From Dichetophora obliterata (lineage: Eukaryota; Arthropoda; Insecta; Diptera; Sciomyzidae), in NCBI GenBank assembly GCA_963920525.1, contig OY986439.1, forward strand, positions 38,729,819 through 38,793,818: 64,000 bases of DNA, written 5' to 3'. The position numbers and the translations under genes were made by a program. Within the stretch, counting starts at the first letter, position 1. The number at the start of each line of letters is the position of its first letter. The notes under the pieces are model-generated. The model saw only the letters and a program-made list of their open reading frames with translations, did no database searches and was not told where the DNA came from. Shown here piece after piece: positions 11,601-24,334 of the stretch.

Positions 11601-14600
11601 TTTCTGGAATTTGATTTTTTTTCAAGAATCTTAGTTAAAATTTTTTACATGAATCATAGTTTTTGACGTGGTTTTTTGCGATTTTTTTGATTTTTTAGCC
11701 ATAACTTCTAAACCATACATCATAAAAGGACGATTTATGCATCAAAATGTTCCTTAAGCTACTGCCCACAAGACTGTATCCTTAAAATAATTTTAAAAAT
11801 TAGATTTCATGTTAATTTCATGTGCCCTTTTTTGTCAATTTTTATTTTTTTTATTTATTTTCTAAAATAAAAACTACATATCAGATAAGGACGATTCATG
11901 CATTAAAATGAGCACCAGGTCCTCGTCCTTAAGAAGGGATACTCCTTTGTCCAAATGCCGTTTGCCCTATCTCTTGTAGTTTAGGAGTTGTAGAACACTT
12001 TTTGGAGTGGAAGCTGGCCAAAAACATGTGCTTTTTCCGTCATAACTCCCAAACCATACATCCTACAAGGACGATTTATACACCAAATGGTTTCTAATAC
12101 ATATATACACAAGACTGCATATTCAGAAAAAAGTTTTCTGGAATTTGATTTTTTTTCAAGAATCTTAGTTAAAATTTTTTACATGAATCATAGTTTTTGA
12201 CGTGGTTTTTTGCGATTTTTTTGATTTTTTAGCCATAACTTCTAAACCATACATCATAAAAGGACGATTTATGCATAAAAATGTTCCTTAAGCTACTGCC
12301 CACAAGACTGTATCCTTAAAATAATTTTAAAAATTAGATTTCATGTTAATTTCATGTGCCCTTTTTTGTCAATTTTTATTTTTTTTATTTATTTTCTAAA
12401 ATAAAAACTACATATCAGATAAGGACGATTCATGCATTAAAATGAGCACCAGGTCCTCGTCCTTAAGAAGGGATACTCCTTTGTCCAAATGCCGTTTGCC
12501 CTATCTCTTGTAGTTTAGGAGTTGTAGAACACTTTTTGGAGTGGAAGCTGGCAAAAAACATGTGCTTTTTCCGTCATAACTCCCAAACCATACATCCTAC
12601 AAGGACGATTTATACACCAAATGGTTTCTAATACATATATACACAAGACTGCATATTCAGAAAAAAGTTTTCTGGAATTTGATTTTTTTTCAAGAATCTT
12701 AGTTAAAATTTTTTACATGAATCATAGTTTTTGACGTGGTTTTTTTGCGATTTTTTTGATTTTTTAGCCATAACTTCTAAACCATACATCATAAAAGGAC
12801 GATTTATGCATCAAAATGTTCCTTAAGTTACTGCCCACAAGACTGTATCCTTAAAATAATTTTAAAAATTAGATTTCATGTTAATTTCATGTGCCCTTTT
12901 TTGTCAATTTTTATTTTTTTTATTTATTTTCTAAAATAAAAACTACATATCAGATAAGGACGATTCATGCATTAAAATGAGCACCAGGTCCTCGTCCTTA
13001 AGAAGGAATACTCCTTTGTCCAAATGCCGTTTGCTCTATCTCTTGTAGTTTAGGAGTTGTCGAACACTTTTTGGAGTGGAAGCTGGCCAAAAACATGTGC
13101 TTTTTCCGTCATAACTCCCAAACCATACATCCTACAAGGACGATTTATACACCAAATTGTTTCTAATACATATATACACAAGACTGCATATTCAGAAAAA
13201 AGTTTTCTGGAATTTGATTTTTTTTCAAGAATCTTAGTTAAAATTTTTTACATGAATCATAGTTTTTGACGTGGTTTTTTGCGATTTTTTTGATTTTTTA
13301 GCCATAACTTCTAAACCATACATTTTAAAAGGACGATTTATGCATCAAAATGTTCCTTAAGCTACTGTCCACAAGACTGTATCCTTAAAATAATTTTTAA
13401 AATTAGATTTCATGTTAATTTCATGTGCCCTTTTTTGTCAATTTTTATTTTTTTTATTTATTTTCTAAAATAAAAACTACATATCAGATAAGGACGATTC
13501 ATGCATTAAAATGAGCACCAGGTCCTCGTCCTTAAGAAGGGATACTCTTTTGTCCAAATGCCGTTTGCCCTATCTCTTGTAGTTTAGGAGTTGTAGAACA
13601 CTTTTTGGAGTGGAAGCTGGCCAAAAACATGTGCTTTTTCCGTCATAACTCCCAAACCATACATCCTACAAGGACGATTTATACACAAATTGTTTCTAAT
13701 ACATATATACACAAGACTGCATATTCAGAAAAAAGTTTTCTGGAATTTGATTTTTTTTCAAGAATCTTAGTTAAAATTTTTTACATGAATCATAGTTTTT
13801 GACGTGGTTTTTTGCGATTTTTTTGATTTTTTAGCCATAACTTCTAAACCATACATCATAAAAGGACGATTTATGCATAAAAATGTTCCTTAAGCTACTG
13901 CCCACAAGACTGTATCCTTAAAATAATTTTAAAAATTAGATTTCATGTTAATTTCATGTGCCCTTTTTTGTCAATTTTTATTTTTTTTATTTATTTTCTA
14001 AAATAAAAACTACATATCAGATAAGGACGATTCATGCATTAAAATGAGCACCAGGTCCTCGTCCTTAAGAAGGGATACTCCTTTGTCCAAATGCCGTTTG
14101 CCCTATCTCTTGTAGTTTAGGAGTTGTAGAACACTTTTTGGAGTGGAAGCTGGCCAAAAACATGTGCTTTTTCCGTCATAACTCCCAAACCATACATCCT
14201 ACAAGGACGATTTATACACCAAATGGTTTCTAATACATATATACACAAGACTGCATATTCAGAAAAAAGTTTTCTGGAATTTGATTTTTTTTCAAGAATC
14301 TTAGTTAAAATTTTTTACATGAATCATAGTTTTTGACGTGGTTTTTTGCGATTTTTTTGATTTTTTAGCCATAACTTCTAAACCATACATCATAAAAGGA
14401 CGATTTATGCATAAAAATGTTCCTTAAGCTACTGCCCACAAGACTGTATCCTTAAAATAATTTTAAAAATTAGATTTCATGTTAATTTCATGTGCCCTTT
14501 TTTGTCAATTTTTATTTTTTTTATTTATTTTCTAAAATAAAAACTACATATCAGATAAGGACGATTCATGCATTAAAATGAGCACCAGGTCCTCGTCCTT

Positions 14601-15610
14601 AAGAAGGGATACTCCTTTGTCCAAATGCCGTTTGCCCTATCTCTTGTAGTTTAGGAGTTGTAGAACACTTTTTGGAGTGGAAGCTGGCAAAAAACATGTG
14701 CTTTTTCCGTCATAACTCCCAAACCATACATCCTACAAGGACGATTTATACACCAAATGGTTTCTAATACATATATACACAAGACTGCATATTCAGAAAA
14801 AAGTTTTCTGGAATTTGATTTTTTTTCAAGAATCTTAGTTAAAATTTTTTACATGAATCATAGTTTTTGACGTGGTTTTTTTGCGATTTTTTTGATTTTT
14901 TAACCATAACTTCTAAACCATACATCATAAAAGGACGATTTATGCATCAAAATGTTCCTTAAGTTACTGCCCACAAGACTGTATCCTTAAAATAATTTTA
15001 AAAATTAGATTTCATGTTAATTTCATGTGCCCTTTTTTGTCAATTTTTATTTTTTTTATTTATTTTCTAAAATAAAAACTACATATCAGATAAGGACGAT
15101 TCATGCATTAAAATGAGCACCAGGTCCTCGTCCTTAAGAAGGGATACTCCTTTGTCCAAATGCCGTTTGCCCTATCTCTTGTAGTTTAGGAGTTGTAGAA
15201 CACTTTTTGGAGTGGAAGCTGGCCAAAAACATGTGCTTTTTCCGTCATAACTCCCAAACCATACATCTTACAAGGACGATTTATACACCAAATTGTTTCT
15301 AATACATATATACACAAGACTGCATATTCAGAAAAAAGTTTTCTGGAATTTGATTTTTTTTCAAGAATCTTAGTTAAAATTTTTTACATGAATCATAGTT
15401 TTTGACGTGGTTTTTTGCGATTTTTTTGATTTTTTAGCCATAACTTCTAAACCATACATCATAAAAGGACGATTTATGCATCAAAATGTTCCTTAAGCTA
15501 CTGCCCACAAGACTGTATCCTTAAAATAATTTTAAAAATTAGATTTCATGTTAATTTCATGTGCCCTTTTTTGTCAATTTTTATTTTTTTTATTTATTTT
15601 CTAAAATAAA
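8668..15610 (+). repeat. Three-monomer higher-order repeat (~1602 bp)
   Basis: Monomers with GCATAAAAATG (type T) are followed by monomers with CTGGCAAAAAAC, a 7-T GTGGTTTTTTTGCG and TTAAGTTACTG (type J), then by a third, variable unit. Blocks are 8668-10269, 10270-11871, 11872-13474 and 14008-15610, with one extra D-type monomer at 13475-14007. The third unit is L type (CATCTTACAAGG, CAAATTG), D type or another variant. Short-range alternation by unequal exchange explains this. Confidence 0.75.
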
Positions 15611-17214
15611 AACTACATATCAGATAAGGACGATTCATGCATTAAAATGAGCACCAGGTCCTCGTCCTTAAGAAGGGATACTCCTTTGTCCAAATGCCGT
15701 TTGTCCTATCTCTTGTAGTTTAGGAGTTGTAGAACACTTTTTGGAGTGGAAGCTGGCCAAAAACATGTGCTTTTTCCGTCATAACTCCCAAACCATACAT
15801 CCTACAAGGACGAGTTATACACCAAATGGTTTCTAATACATATATACACAAGACTGCATATTCAGAAAAAAGTTTTCTGGAATTTGATTTTTTTTCAAGA
15901 ATCTTAGTTAAAATTTTTTACATGAATCATAGTTTTTGACGTGGTTTTTTGCGATTTTTTTGATTTTTTAGCCATAACTTCTAAACCATACATCATAAAA
16001 GGACGATTTATGCATCAAAATGTTCCTTAAGCTACTGCCCACAAGACTGTATCCTTAAAATAATTTTAAAAATTAGATTTCATGTTAATTTCATGTGCCC
16101 TTTTTTGTCAATTTTTATTTTTTTTATTTATTTTCTAAAATAAAAACTACATATCAGATAAGGACGATTCATGCATTAAAATGAGCACCAGGTCCTCGTC
16201 CTTAAGAAGGGATACTCCTTTGTCCAAATGCCGTTTGCCCTATCTCTTGTAGTTTAGGAGTTGTAGAACACTTTTTGGAGTGGAAGCTGGCCAAAAACAT
16301 GTGCTTTTTCCGTCATAACTCCCAAACCATACATCTTACAAGGACGATTTATACACCAAATTGTTTCTAATACATATATACACAAGACTGCATATTCAGA
16401 AAAAAGTTTTCTGGAATTTGATTTTTTTTCAAGAATCTTAGTTAAAATTTTTTACATGAATCATAGTTTTTGACGTGGTTTTTTGCGATTTTTTTGATTT
16501 TTTAGCCATAACTTCTAAACCATACATCATAAAAGGACGATTTATGCATCAAAATGTTCCTTAAGCTACTGCCCACAAGACTGTATCCTTAAAATAATTT
16601 TAAAAATTAGATTTCATGTTAATTTCATGTGCCCTTTTTTGTCAATTTTTATTTTTTTTATTTATTTTCTAAAATAAAAACTACATATCAGATAAGGACG
16701 ATTCATGCATTAAAATGAGCACCAGGTCCTCGTCCTTAAGAAGGGATACTCCTTTGTCCAAATGCCGTTTGTCCTATCTCTTGTAGTTTAGGAGTTGTAG
16801 AACACTTTTTGGAGTGGAAGCTGGCCAAAAACATGTGCTTTTTCCGTCATAACTCCCAAACCATACATCCTACAAGGACGAGTTATACACCAAATGGTTT
16901 CTAATACATATATACACAAGACTGCATATTCAGAAAAAAATTTTCTGGAATTTGATTTTTTTTCAAGAATCTTAGTTAAAATTTTTTACATGAATCATAG
17001 TTTTTGACGTGGTTTTTTTGCGATTTTTTTAATTTTTTAGCCATAACTTCTAAACCATACATCATAAAAGGACGATTTATGCATACGATTTATTCCTAAA
17101 GCTACTGCCCACAAGACTGTATCCTTAAAATAATTTTAAAAATTAGATTTCATGTTAATTTCATGTGCCCTTTTTTGTCAATTTTTATTTTTTTTATTTA
17201 TTTTCTAAAATAAA
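15611..17214 (+). repeat. Two-monomer repeat marked by GTCCTATCTC and CGAGTTATAC
   Basis: Monomers beginning at 15611 and 16679 share two rare substitutions, TTTGTCCTATC and ACGAGTTATACACC. They flank a unit carrying CATCTTACAAGG, giving a 1068-bp period. The second also has a 7-T tract, an AAAAAAATTTTCTGG change and a local duplication at 17072-17093. Confidence 0.75.
17072..17093 (+). repeat. Local templated duplication of ACGATTTAT
   Basis: ACGATTTAT occurs at 17072-17080 and again at 17085-17093, where it replaces the usual CAAAATGTT-type sequence after GCAT. This fits a short slippage or template-switch event in one monomer. Confidence 0.7.
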
Positions 17215-18282
17215 AACTACATATCAGATAAGGACGATTCATGCATTAAAATGAGCACCAGGTCCTCGTCCTTAAGAAGGGATACTCCTTTGTCCAAATG
17301 CCGTTTGCCCTATCTCTTGTAGTTTAGGAGTTGTAGAACACTTTTTGGAGTGGAAGCTGGCCAAAAACATGTGCTTTTTCCGTCATAACTCCCAAACCAT
17401 ACATCCTACAAGGACGATTTATACACCAAATTGTTTCTAATACATATATACACAAGACTGCATATTCAGAAAAAAGTTTTCTGGAATTTGATTTTTTTTC
17501 AAGAATCTTAGTTAAAATTTTTTACATGAATCATAGTTTTTGACGTGGTTTTTTGCGATTTTTTTGATTTTTTAGCCATAACTTCTAAACCATACATCAT
17601 AAAAGGACGATTTATGTATCAAAATGTTCCTTAAGCTACTGCCCACAAGACTGTATCCTTAAAATAATTTTAAAAATTAGATTTCATGTTAATTTCATGT
17701 GCCCTTTTTTGTCAATTTTTATTTTTTTTATTTATTTTCTAAAATAAAAACTACATATCAGATAAGGACGATTCATGCATTAAAATGAGCACCAGGTCCT
17801 CGTCCTTAAGAAGGGATACTCCTTTGTCCAAATGCCGTTTGCCCTATCTCTTGTAGTTTAGGAGTTGTAGAACACTTTTTGGAGTGGAAGCTGGCCAAAA
17901 ACATGTGCTTTTTCCGTCATAACTCCCAAACCATACATCTTACAAGGACGATTTATACGCCAAATTGTTTCTAATACATATATACACAAGACTGCATATT
18001 CAGAAAAAAGTTTTCTGGAATTTGATTTTTTTTCAAGAATCTTAGTTAAAATTTTTTACATGAATCATAGTTTTTGACGTGGTTTTTTGCGATTTTTTTA
18101 ATTTTTTAGCCATAACTTCTAAACCATACATCATAAAAGGACGATTTATGCATCAAAATGTTCCTTAAGCTACTGCCCACAAGACTGTATCCTTAAAATA
18201 AATTTAAAAATTAGATTTCATGTTAATTTCATGTGCCCTTTTTTGTCAATTTTTATTTTTTTTATTTATTTTCTAAAATAAA

Positions 18283-20416
18283 AACTACATATCAGATAAG
18301 GACGATTCATGCATTAAAATGAGCACCAGGTCCTCGTCCTTAAGAAGGGATACTCCTTTGTCCAAATGCCGTTTGCCCTATCTCTTGTAGTTTAGGAGTT
18401 GTAGAACACTTTTTGGAGTGGAAGCTGGCCAAAAACATGTGCTTTTTCCGTCATAACTCCCAAACCATACATCTTACAAGGACGATTTATACACCAAATG
18501 GTTTCTAATACATATATACACAAGACTGCATATTCAGAAAAAAGTTTTCTGGAATTTGATTTTTTTTCAAGAATCTTAGTTAAAATTTTTTACATGAATC
18601 ATAGTTTTTGACGTGGTTTTTTGCGATTTTTTTGATTTTTTAGCCATAACTTCTAAACCATATATCATAAAAGGACGATTTATGCATGAAAATGTTCCTT
18701 AAGCTACTGCCCACAAGACTGTATCCTTAAAATAATTTTAAAAATTAGATTTCATGTTAATTTCATGTGCCCTTTTTGTCAATTTTTATTTTTTTTATTT
18801 ATTTTCTAAAATAAAAACTACATATCAGATAAGGACGATTCATGCATTAAAATGAGCACCAGGTCCTCGTCCTTAAGAAGGGATACTCCTTTGTCCAAAT
18901 GCCGTTTGCTCTATCTCTTGTAGTTTAGGAGTTGTAGAACACTTTTTGGAGTGGAAGCTGGCCAAAAACATGTGCTTTTTCCGTCATAACTCCCAAACCA
19001 TACATCCTACAAGGACGATTTATACACCAAATTGTTTCTAATACATATATACACAAGACTGCATATTCAGAAAAAAGTTTTCTGGAATTTGATTTTTTTT
19101 CAAGAATCTTAGTTAAAATTTTTTACATGAATCATAGTTTTTGACGTGGTTTTTTGCGATTTTTTTGATTTTTTAGCCATAACTTCTAAACCATACATCA
19201 TAAAAGGACGATTTATGCATCAAAATGTTCCTTAAGCTACTGCCCACAAGACTGTATCCTTAAAATAATTTTAAAAATTAGATTTCATGTTAATTTCATG
19301 TGCCCTTTTTTGTCAATTTTTATTTTTTTTATTTATTTTCTAAAATAAAAACTACATATCAGATAAGGACGATTCATGCATTAAAATGAGCACCAGGTCC
19401 TCGTCCTTAAGAAGGGATACTCCTTTGTCCAAATGCCGTTTGCCCTATCTCTTGTAGTTTAGGAGTTGTAGAACACTTTTTGGAGTGGAAGCTGGCCAAA
19501 AACATGTGCTTTTTCCGTCATAACTCCCAAACCATACATCTTACAAGGACGATTTATACACCAAATGGTTTCTAATACATATATACACAAGACTGCATAT
19601 TCAGAAAAAAGTTTTCTGGAATTTGATTTTTTTTCAAGAATCTTAGTTAAAATTTTTTACATGAATCATAGTTTTTGACGTGGTTTTTTGCGATTTTTTT
19701 GATTTTTTAGCCATAACTTCTAAACCATATATCATAAAAGGACGATTTATGCATGAAAATGTTCCTTAAGCTACTGCCCACAAGACTGTATCCTTAAAAT
19801 AATTTTAAAAATTAGATTTCATGTTAATTTCATGTGCCCTTTTTGTCAATTTTTATTTTTTTTATTTATTTTCTAAAATAAAAACTACATATCAGATAAG
19901 GACGATTCATGCATTAAAATGAGCACCAGGTCCTCGTCCTTAAGAAGGGATACTCCTTTGTCCAAATGCCGTTTGCCCTATCTCTTGTAGTTTAGGAGTT
20001 GTAGAACACTTTTTGGAGTGGAAGCTGGCCAAAAACATGTGCTTTTTCCGTCATAACTCCCAAACCATACATCTTACAAGGACGATTTATACACCAAATT
20101 GTTTCTAATACATATATACACAAGACTGCATATTCAGAAAAAAGTTTTCTGGAATTTGATTTTTTTTCAAGAATCTTAGTTAAAATTTTTTACATGAATC
20201 ATAGTTTTTGACGTGGTTTTTTGCGATTTTTTTGATTTTTTAGCCATAACTTCTAAACCATACATCATAAAAGGACGATTTATGCATCAAAATGTTCCTT
20301 AAGCTACTGCCCACAAGACTGTATCCTTAAAATAATTTTAAAAATTAGATTTCATGTTAATTTCATGTGCCCTTTTTTGTCAATTTTTATTTTTTTTATT
20401 TATTTTCTAAAATAAA
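18283..20416 (+). repeat. Two-monomer higher-order repeat (1067 bp, two copies)
   Basis: Copies 18283-19349 and 19350-20416 each begin with a unit carrying CATCTTACAAGG, CATATATC, GCATGAAAATG and a shortened CCCTTTTTGTC. A normal unit with CAAATTG follows in each. The exact period and three co-inherited markers make a dimer-sized duplication clear. Confidence 0.8.
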
Positions 20417-20773
20417 AACTACATATCAGATAAGGACGATTCATGCATTAAAATGAGCACCAGGTCCTCGTCCTTAAGAAGGGATACTCCTTTGTCCAAA
20501 TGCCGTTTGCCCTATCTCTTGTAGTTTAGGAGTTGTAGAACACTTTTTGGAGTGGAAGCTGGCCAAAAACATGTGCTTTTTCCGTCATAACTCCCAAACC
20601 ATACATCCTACAAGGACGATTTATGCACCAAATGGTTTCTAATACATATATACACAAGACTGCATATTCAGAAAAAAGTTTTCTGGAATTTGAATGAAAA
20701 ATTAGATTTCATGTTAATTTCATGTGCCCTTTTTTGTCAATTTTTATTTTTTTTATTTATTTTCTAAAATAAA
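20417..20773 (+). repeat. 357-bp short monomer lacking one subunit length
   Basis: The unit runs normally to TTTCTGGAATTTGA in subunit B, then joins through ATGA to AAAATTAGATTTCATG of subunit C. About 177 bp are missing, close to the 178-bp mean subunit length. The two joined sites lie at equivalent places after CACAAGACTG in B and C. This is as expected for recombination between related subunits. Confidence 0.9.
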
Positions 20774-21307
20774 AACTACATATCAGATAAGGACGATTCA
20801 TGCATTAAAATGAGCACCAGGTCCTCGTCCTTAAGAAGGGATACTCCTTTGTCCAAATGCCGTTTGCCCTATCTCTTGTAGTTTAGGAGTTGTAGAACAC
20901 TTTTTGGAGTGGAAGCTGGCCAAAAACATGTGCTTTTTCCGTCATAACTCCCAAACCATACATCTTACAAGGACGATTTATACACCAAATTGTTTCTAAT
21001 ACATATATACACAAGACTGCATATTCAGAAAAAAGTTTTCTGGAATTTGATTTTTTTTCAAGAATCTTAGTTAAAATTTTTTACATGAATCATAGTTTTT
21101 GACGTGGTTTTTTGCGATTTTTTTGATTTTTTAGCCATAACTTCTAAACCATACATCATAAAAGGACGATTTATGCATCAAAATGTTCCTTAAGCTACTG
21201 CCCACAAGACTGTATCCTTAAAATAATTTTAAAAATTAGATTTCATGTTAATTTCATGTGCCCTTTTTTGTCAATTTTTATTTTTTTTATTTATTTTCTA
21301 AAATAAA

Positions 21308-21664
21308 AACTACATATCAGATAAGGACGATTCATGCATTAAAATGAGCACCAGGTCCTCGTCCTTAAGAAGGGATACTCCTTTGTCCAAATGCCGTTTG
21401 CCCTATCTCTTGTAGTTTAGGAGTTGTAGAACACTTTTTGGAGTGGAAGCTGGCCAAAAACATGTGCTTTTTCCGTCATAACTCCCAAATCATACATCCT
21501 ACAAGGACGATTTATGCACCAAATGGTTTCTAATACATATATACACAAGACTGCATATTCAGAAAAAAGTTTTCTGGAATTTGAATGAAAAATTAGATTT
21601 CATGTTAATTTCATGTGCCCTTTTTTGTCAATTTTTATTTTTTTTATTTATTTTCTAAAATAAA
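21308..21664 (+). repeat. Second 357-bp short monomer, same junction
   Basis: It has the same TTTGAATGAAAAATTAG junction as the unit at 20417-20773, so the deletion arose once and was then copied. The 357-bp unit and its 534-bp neighbour form an 891-bp repeat, 20417 to 21308. One private substitution (CCCAAATCATAC) distinguishes this copy. Confidence 0.9.
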
Positions 21665-24334
21665 AACTACATATCAGATAAGGACGATTCATGCATTAAA
21701 ATGAGCACCAGGTCCTCGTCCTTAAGAAGGGATACTCCTTTGTCCAAATGCCGTTTGCCCTATCTCTTGTAGTTTAGGAGTTGTAGAACACTTTTTGGAG
21801 TGGAAGCTGGCCAAAAACATGTGCTTTTTCCGTCATAACTCCCAAACCATACATCTTACAAGGACGATTTATACACCAAATTGTTTCTAATACATATATA
21901 CACAAGACTGCATATTCAGAAAAAAGTTTTCTGGAATTTGATTTTTTTTCAAGAATCTTAGTTAAAATTTTTTACATGAATCATAGTTTTTGACGTGGTT
22001 TTTTGCGATTTTTTTGATTTTTTAGCCATAACTTCTAAACCATATATCATAAAAGGACGATTTATGCATGAAAATGTTCCTTAAGCTACTGCCCACAAGA
22101 CTGTATCCTTAAAATAATTTTAAAAATTAGATTTCATGTTAATTTCATGTGCCCTTTTTTGTCAATTTTTATTTTTTTTATTTATTTTCTAAAATAAAAA
22201 CTACATATCAGATAAGGACGATTCATGCATTAAAATGAGCACCAGGTCCTCGTCCTTAAGAAGGGATACTCCTTTGTCCAAATGCCGTTTGCTCTATCTC
22301 TTGTAGTTTAGGAGTTGTAGAACACTTTTTGGAGTGGAAGCTGGCCAAAAACATGTGCTTTTTCCGTCATAACTCCCAAACCATACATCCTACAAGGACG
22401 ATTTATACACCAAATTGTTTCTAATACATATATACACAAGACTGCATATTCAGAAAAAAGTTTTCTGGAATTTGATTTTTTTTCAAGAATCTTAGTTAAA
22501 ATTTTTTACATGAATCATAGTTTTTGACGTGGTTTTTTGCGATTTTTTTGATTTTTTAGCCATAACTTCTAAACCATACATCATAAAAGGACGATTTATG
22601 CATCAAAATGTTCCTTAAGCTACTGCCCACAAGACTGTATCCTTAAAATAATTTTAAAAATTAGATTTCATGTTAATTTCATGTGCCCTTTTTTGTCAAT
22701 TTTTATTTTTTTTATTTATTTTCTAAAATAAAAACTACATATCAGATAAGGACGATTCATGCATTAAAATGAGCACCAGGTCCTCGTCCTTAAGAAGGGA
22801 TACTCCTTTGTCCAAATGCCGTTTGCCCTATCTCTTGTAGTTTAGGAGTTGTAGAACACTTTTTGGAGTGGAAGCTGGCCAAAAACATGTGCTTTTTCCG
22901 TCATAACTCCCAAACCATACATCTTACAAGGACGATTTATACACCAAATTGTTTCTAATACATATATACACAAGACTGCATATTCAGAAAAAAGTTTTCT
23001 GGAATTTGATTTTTTTTCAAGAATCTTAGTTAAAATTTTTTACATGAATCATAGTTTTTGACGTGGTTTTTTGCGATTTTTTTGATTTTTTAGCCATAAC
23101 TTCTAAACCATACATCATAAAAGAACGATTTATGTATCAAAATGTTCCTTAAGCTACTGCCCACAAGACTGTATCCTTAAAATAATTTTAAAAATTAGAT
23201 TTCATGTTAATTTCATGTGCCCTTTTTTGTCAATTTTTATTTTTTTTATTTATTTTCTAAAATAAAAACTACATATCAGATAAGGACGATTCATGCATTA
23301 AAATGAGCACCAGGTCCTCGTCCTTAAGAAAGGATACTCCTTTGTCCAAATGCCGTTTGCCCTATCTCTTGTAGTTTAGGAGTTGTAGAACACTTTTTGG
23401 AGTGGAAGCTGGCCAAAAACATGTGCTTTTTCCGTCATAACTCCCAAACCATACATCCTACAAGGACGATTTATACACCAAATGGTTTCTAATACATATA
23501 TACACAAGACTGCATATTCAGAAAAAAGTTTTCTGGAATTTGATTTTTTTTCAAGAATCTTAGTTAAAATTTTTTACATGAATCATAGTTTTTGACGTGG
23601 TTTTTTGCGATTTTTTTGATTTTTTAGCCATAACTTCTAAACCATACATCATAAAAGGACGGTTTATGCATCAAAATGTTTCTTAAGCTACTGCCCACAA
23701 GACTGTATCCTTAAAATAATTTTAAAAATTAGATTTCATGTTAATTTCATGTGCCCTTTTTTGTCAATTTTTACTTTTTTTATTTATTTTCTAAAATAAA
23801 AACTACATATCAGATAAGGACGATTCATGCATTAAAATGAGCACCAGGTCCTCGTCCTTAAGAAGGGATACTCCTTTGTCCAAATGCCGTTTGCCCTATC
23901 TCTTGTAGTTTAGGAGTTGTAGAACACTTTTTGGAGTGGAAGCTGGCCAAAAACATGTGCTTTTTCCGTCATAACTCCCAAACCATACATCCTACAAGGA
24001 CGATTTATACACCAAATGGTTTCTAATACATATATACACAAGACTGCATATTCAGAAAAAAGTTTTCTGGAATTTGATTTTTTTTCAAGAATCTTAGTTA
24101 AAATTTTTTACATGAATCATAGTTTTTGACGTGGTTTTTTGCGATTTTTTTGATTTTTTAGCCATAACTTCTAAACCATACATCATAAAAGGACGATTTA
24201 TGCATCAAAATGTTCCTTAAGCTACTGCCCACAAGACTGTATCCTTAAAATAATTTTAAAAATTAGATTTCATGTTAATTTCATGTGCCCTTTTTTGTCA
24301 ATTTTTATTTTTTTTATTTATTTTCTAAAATAAA

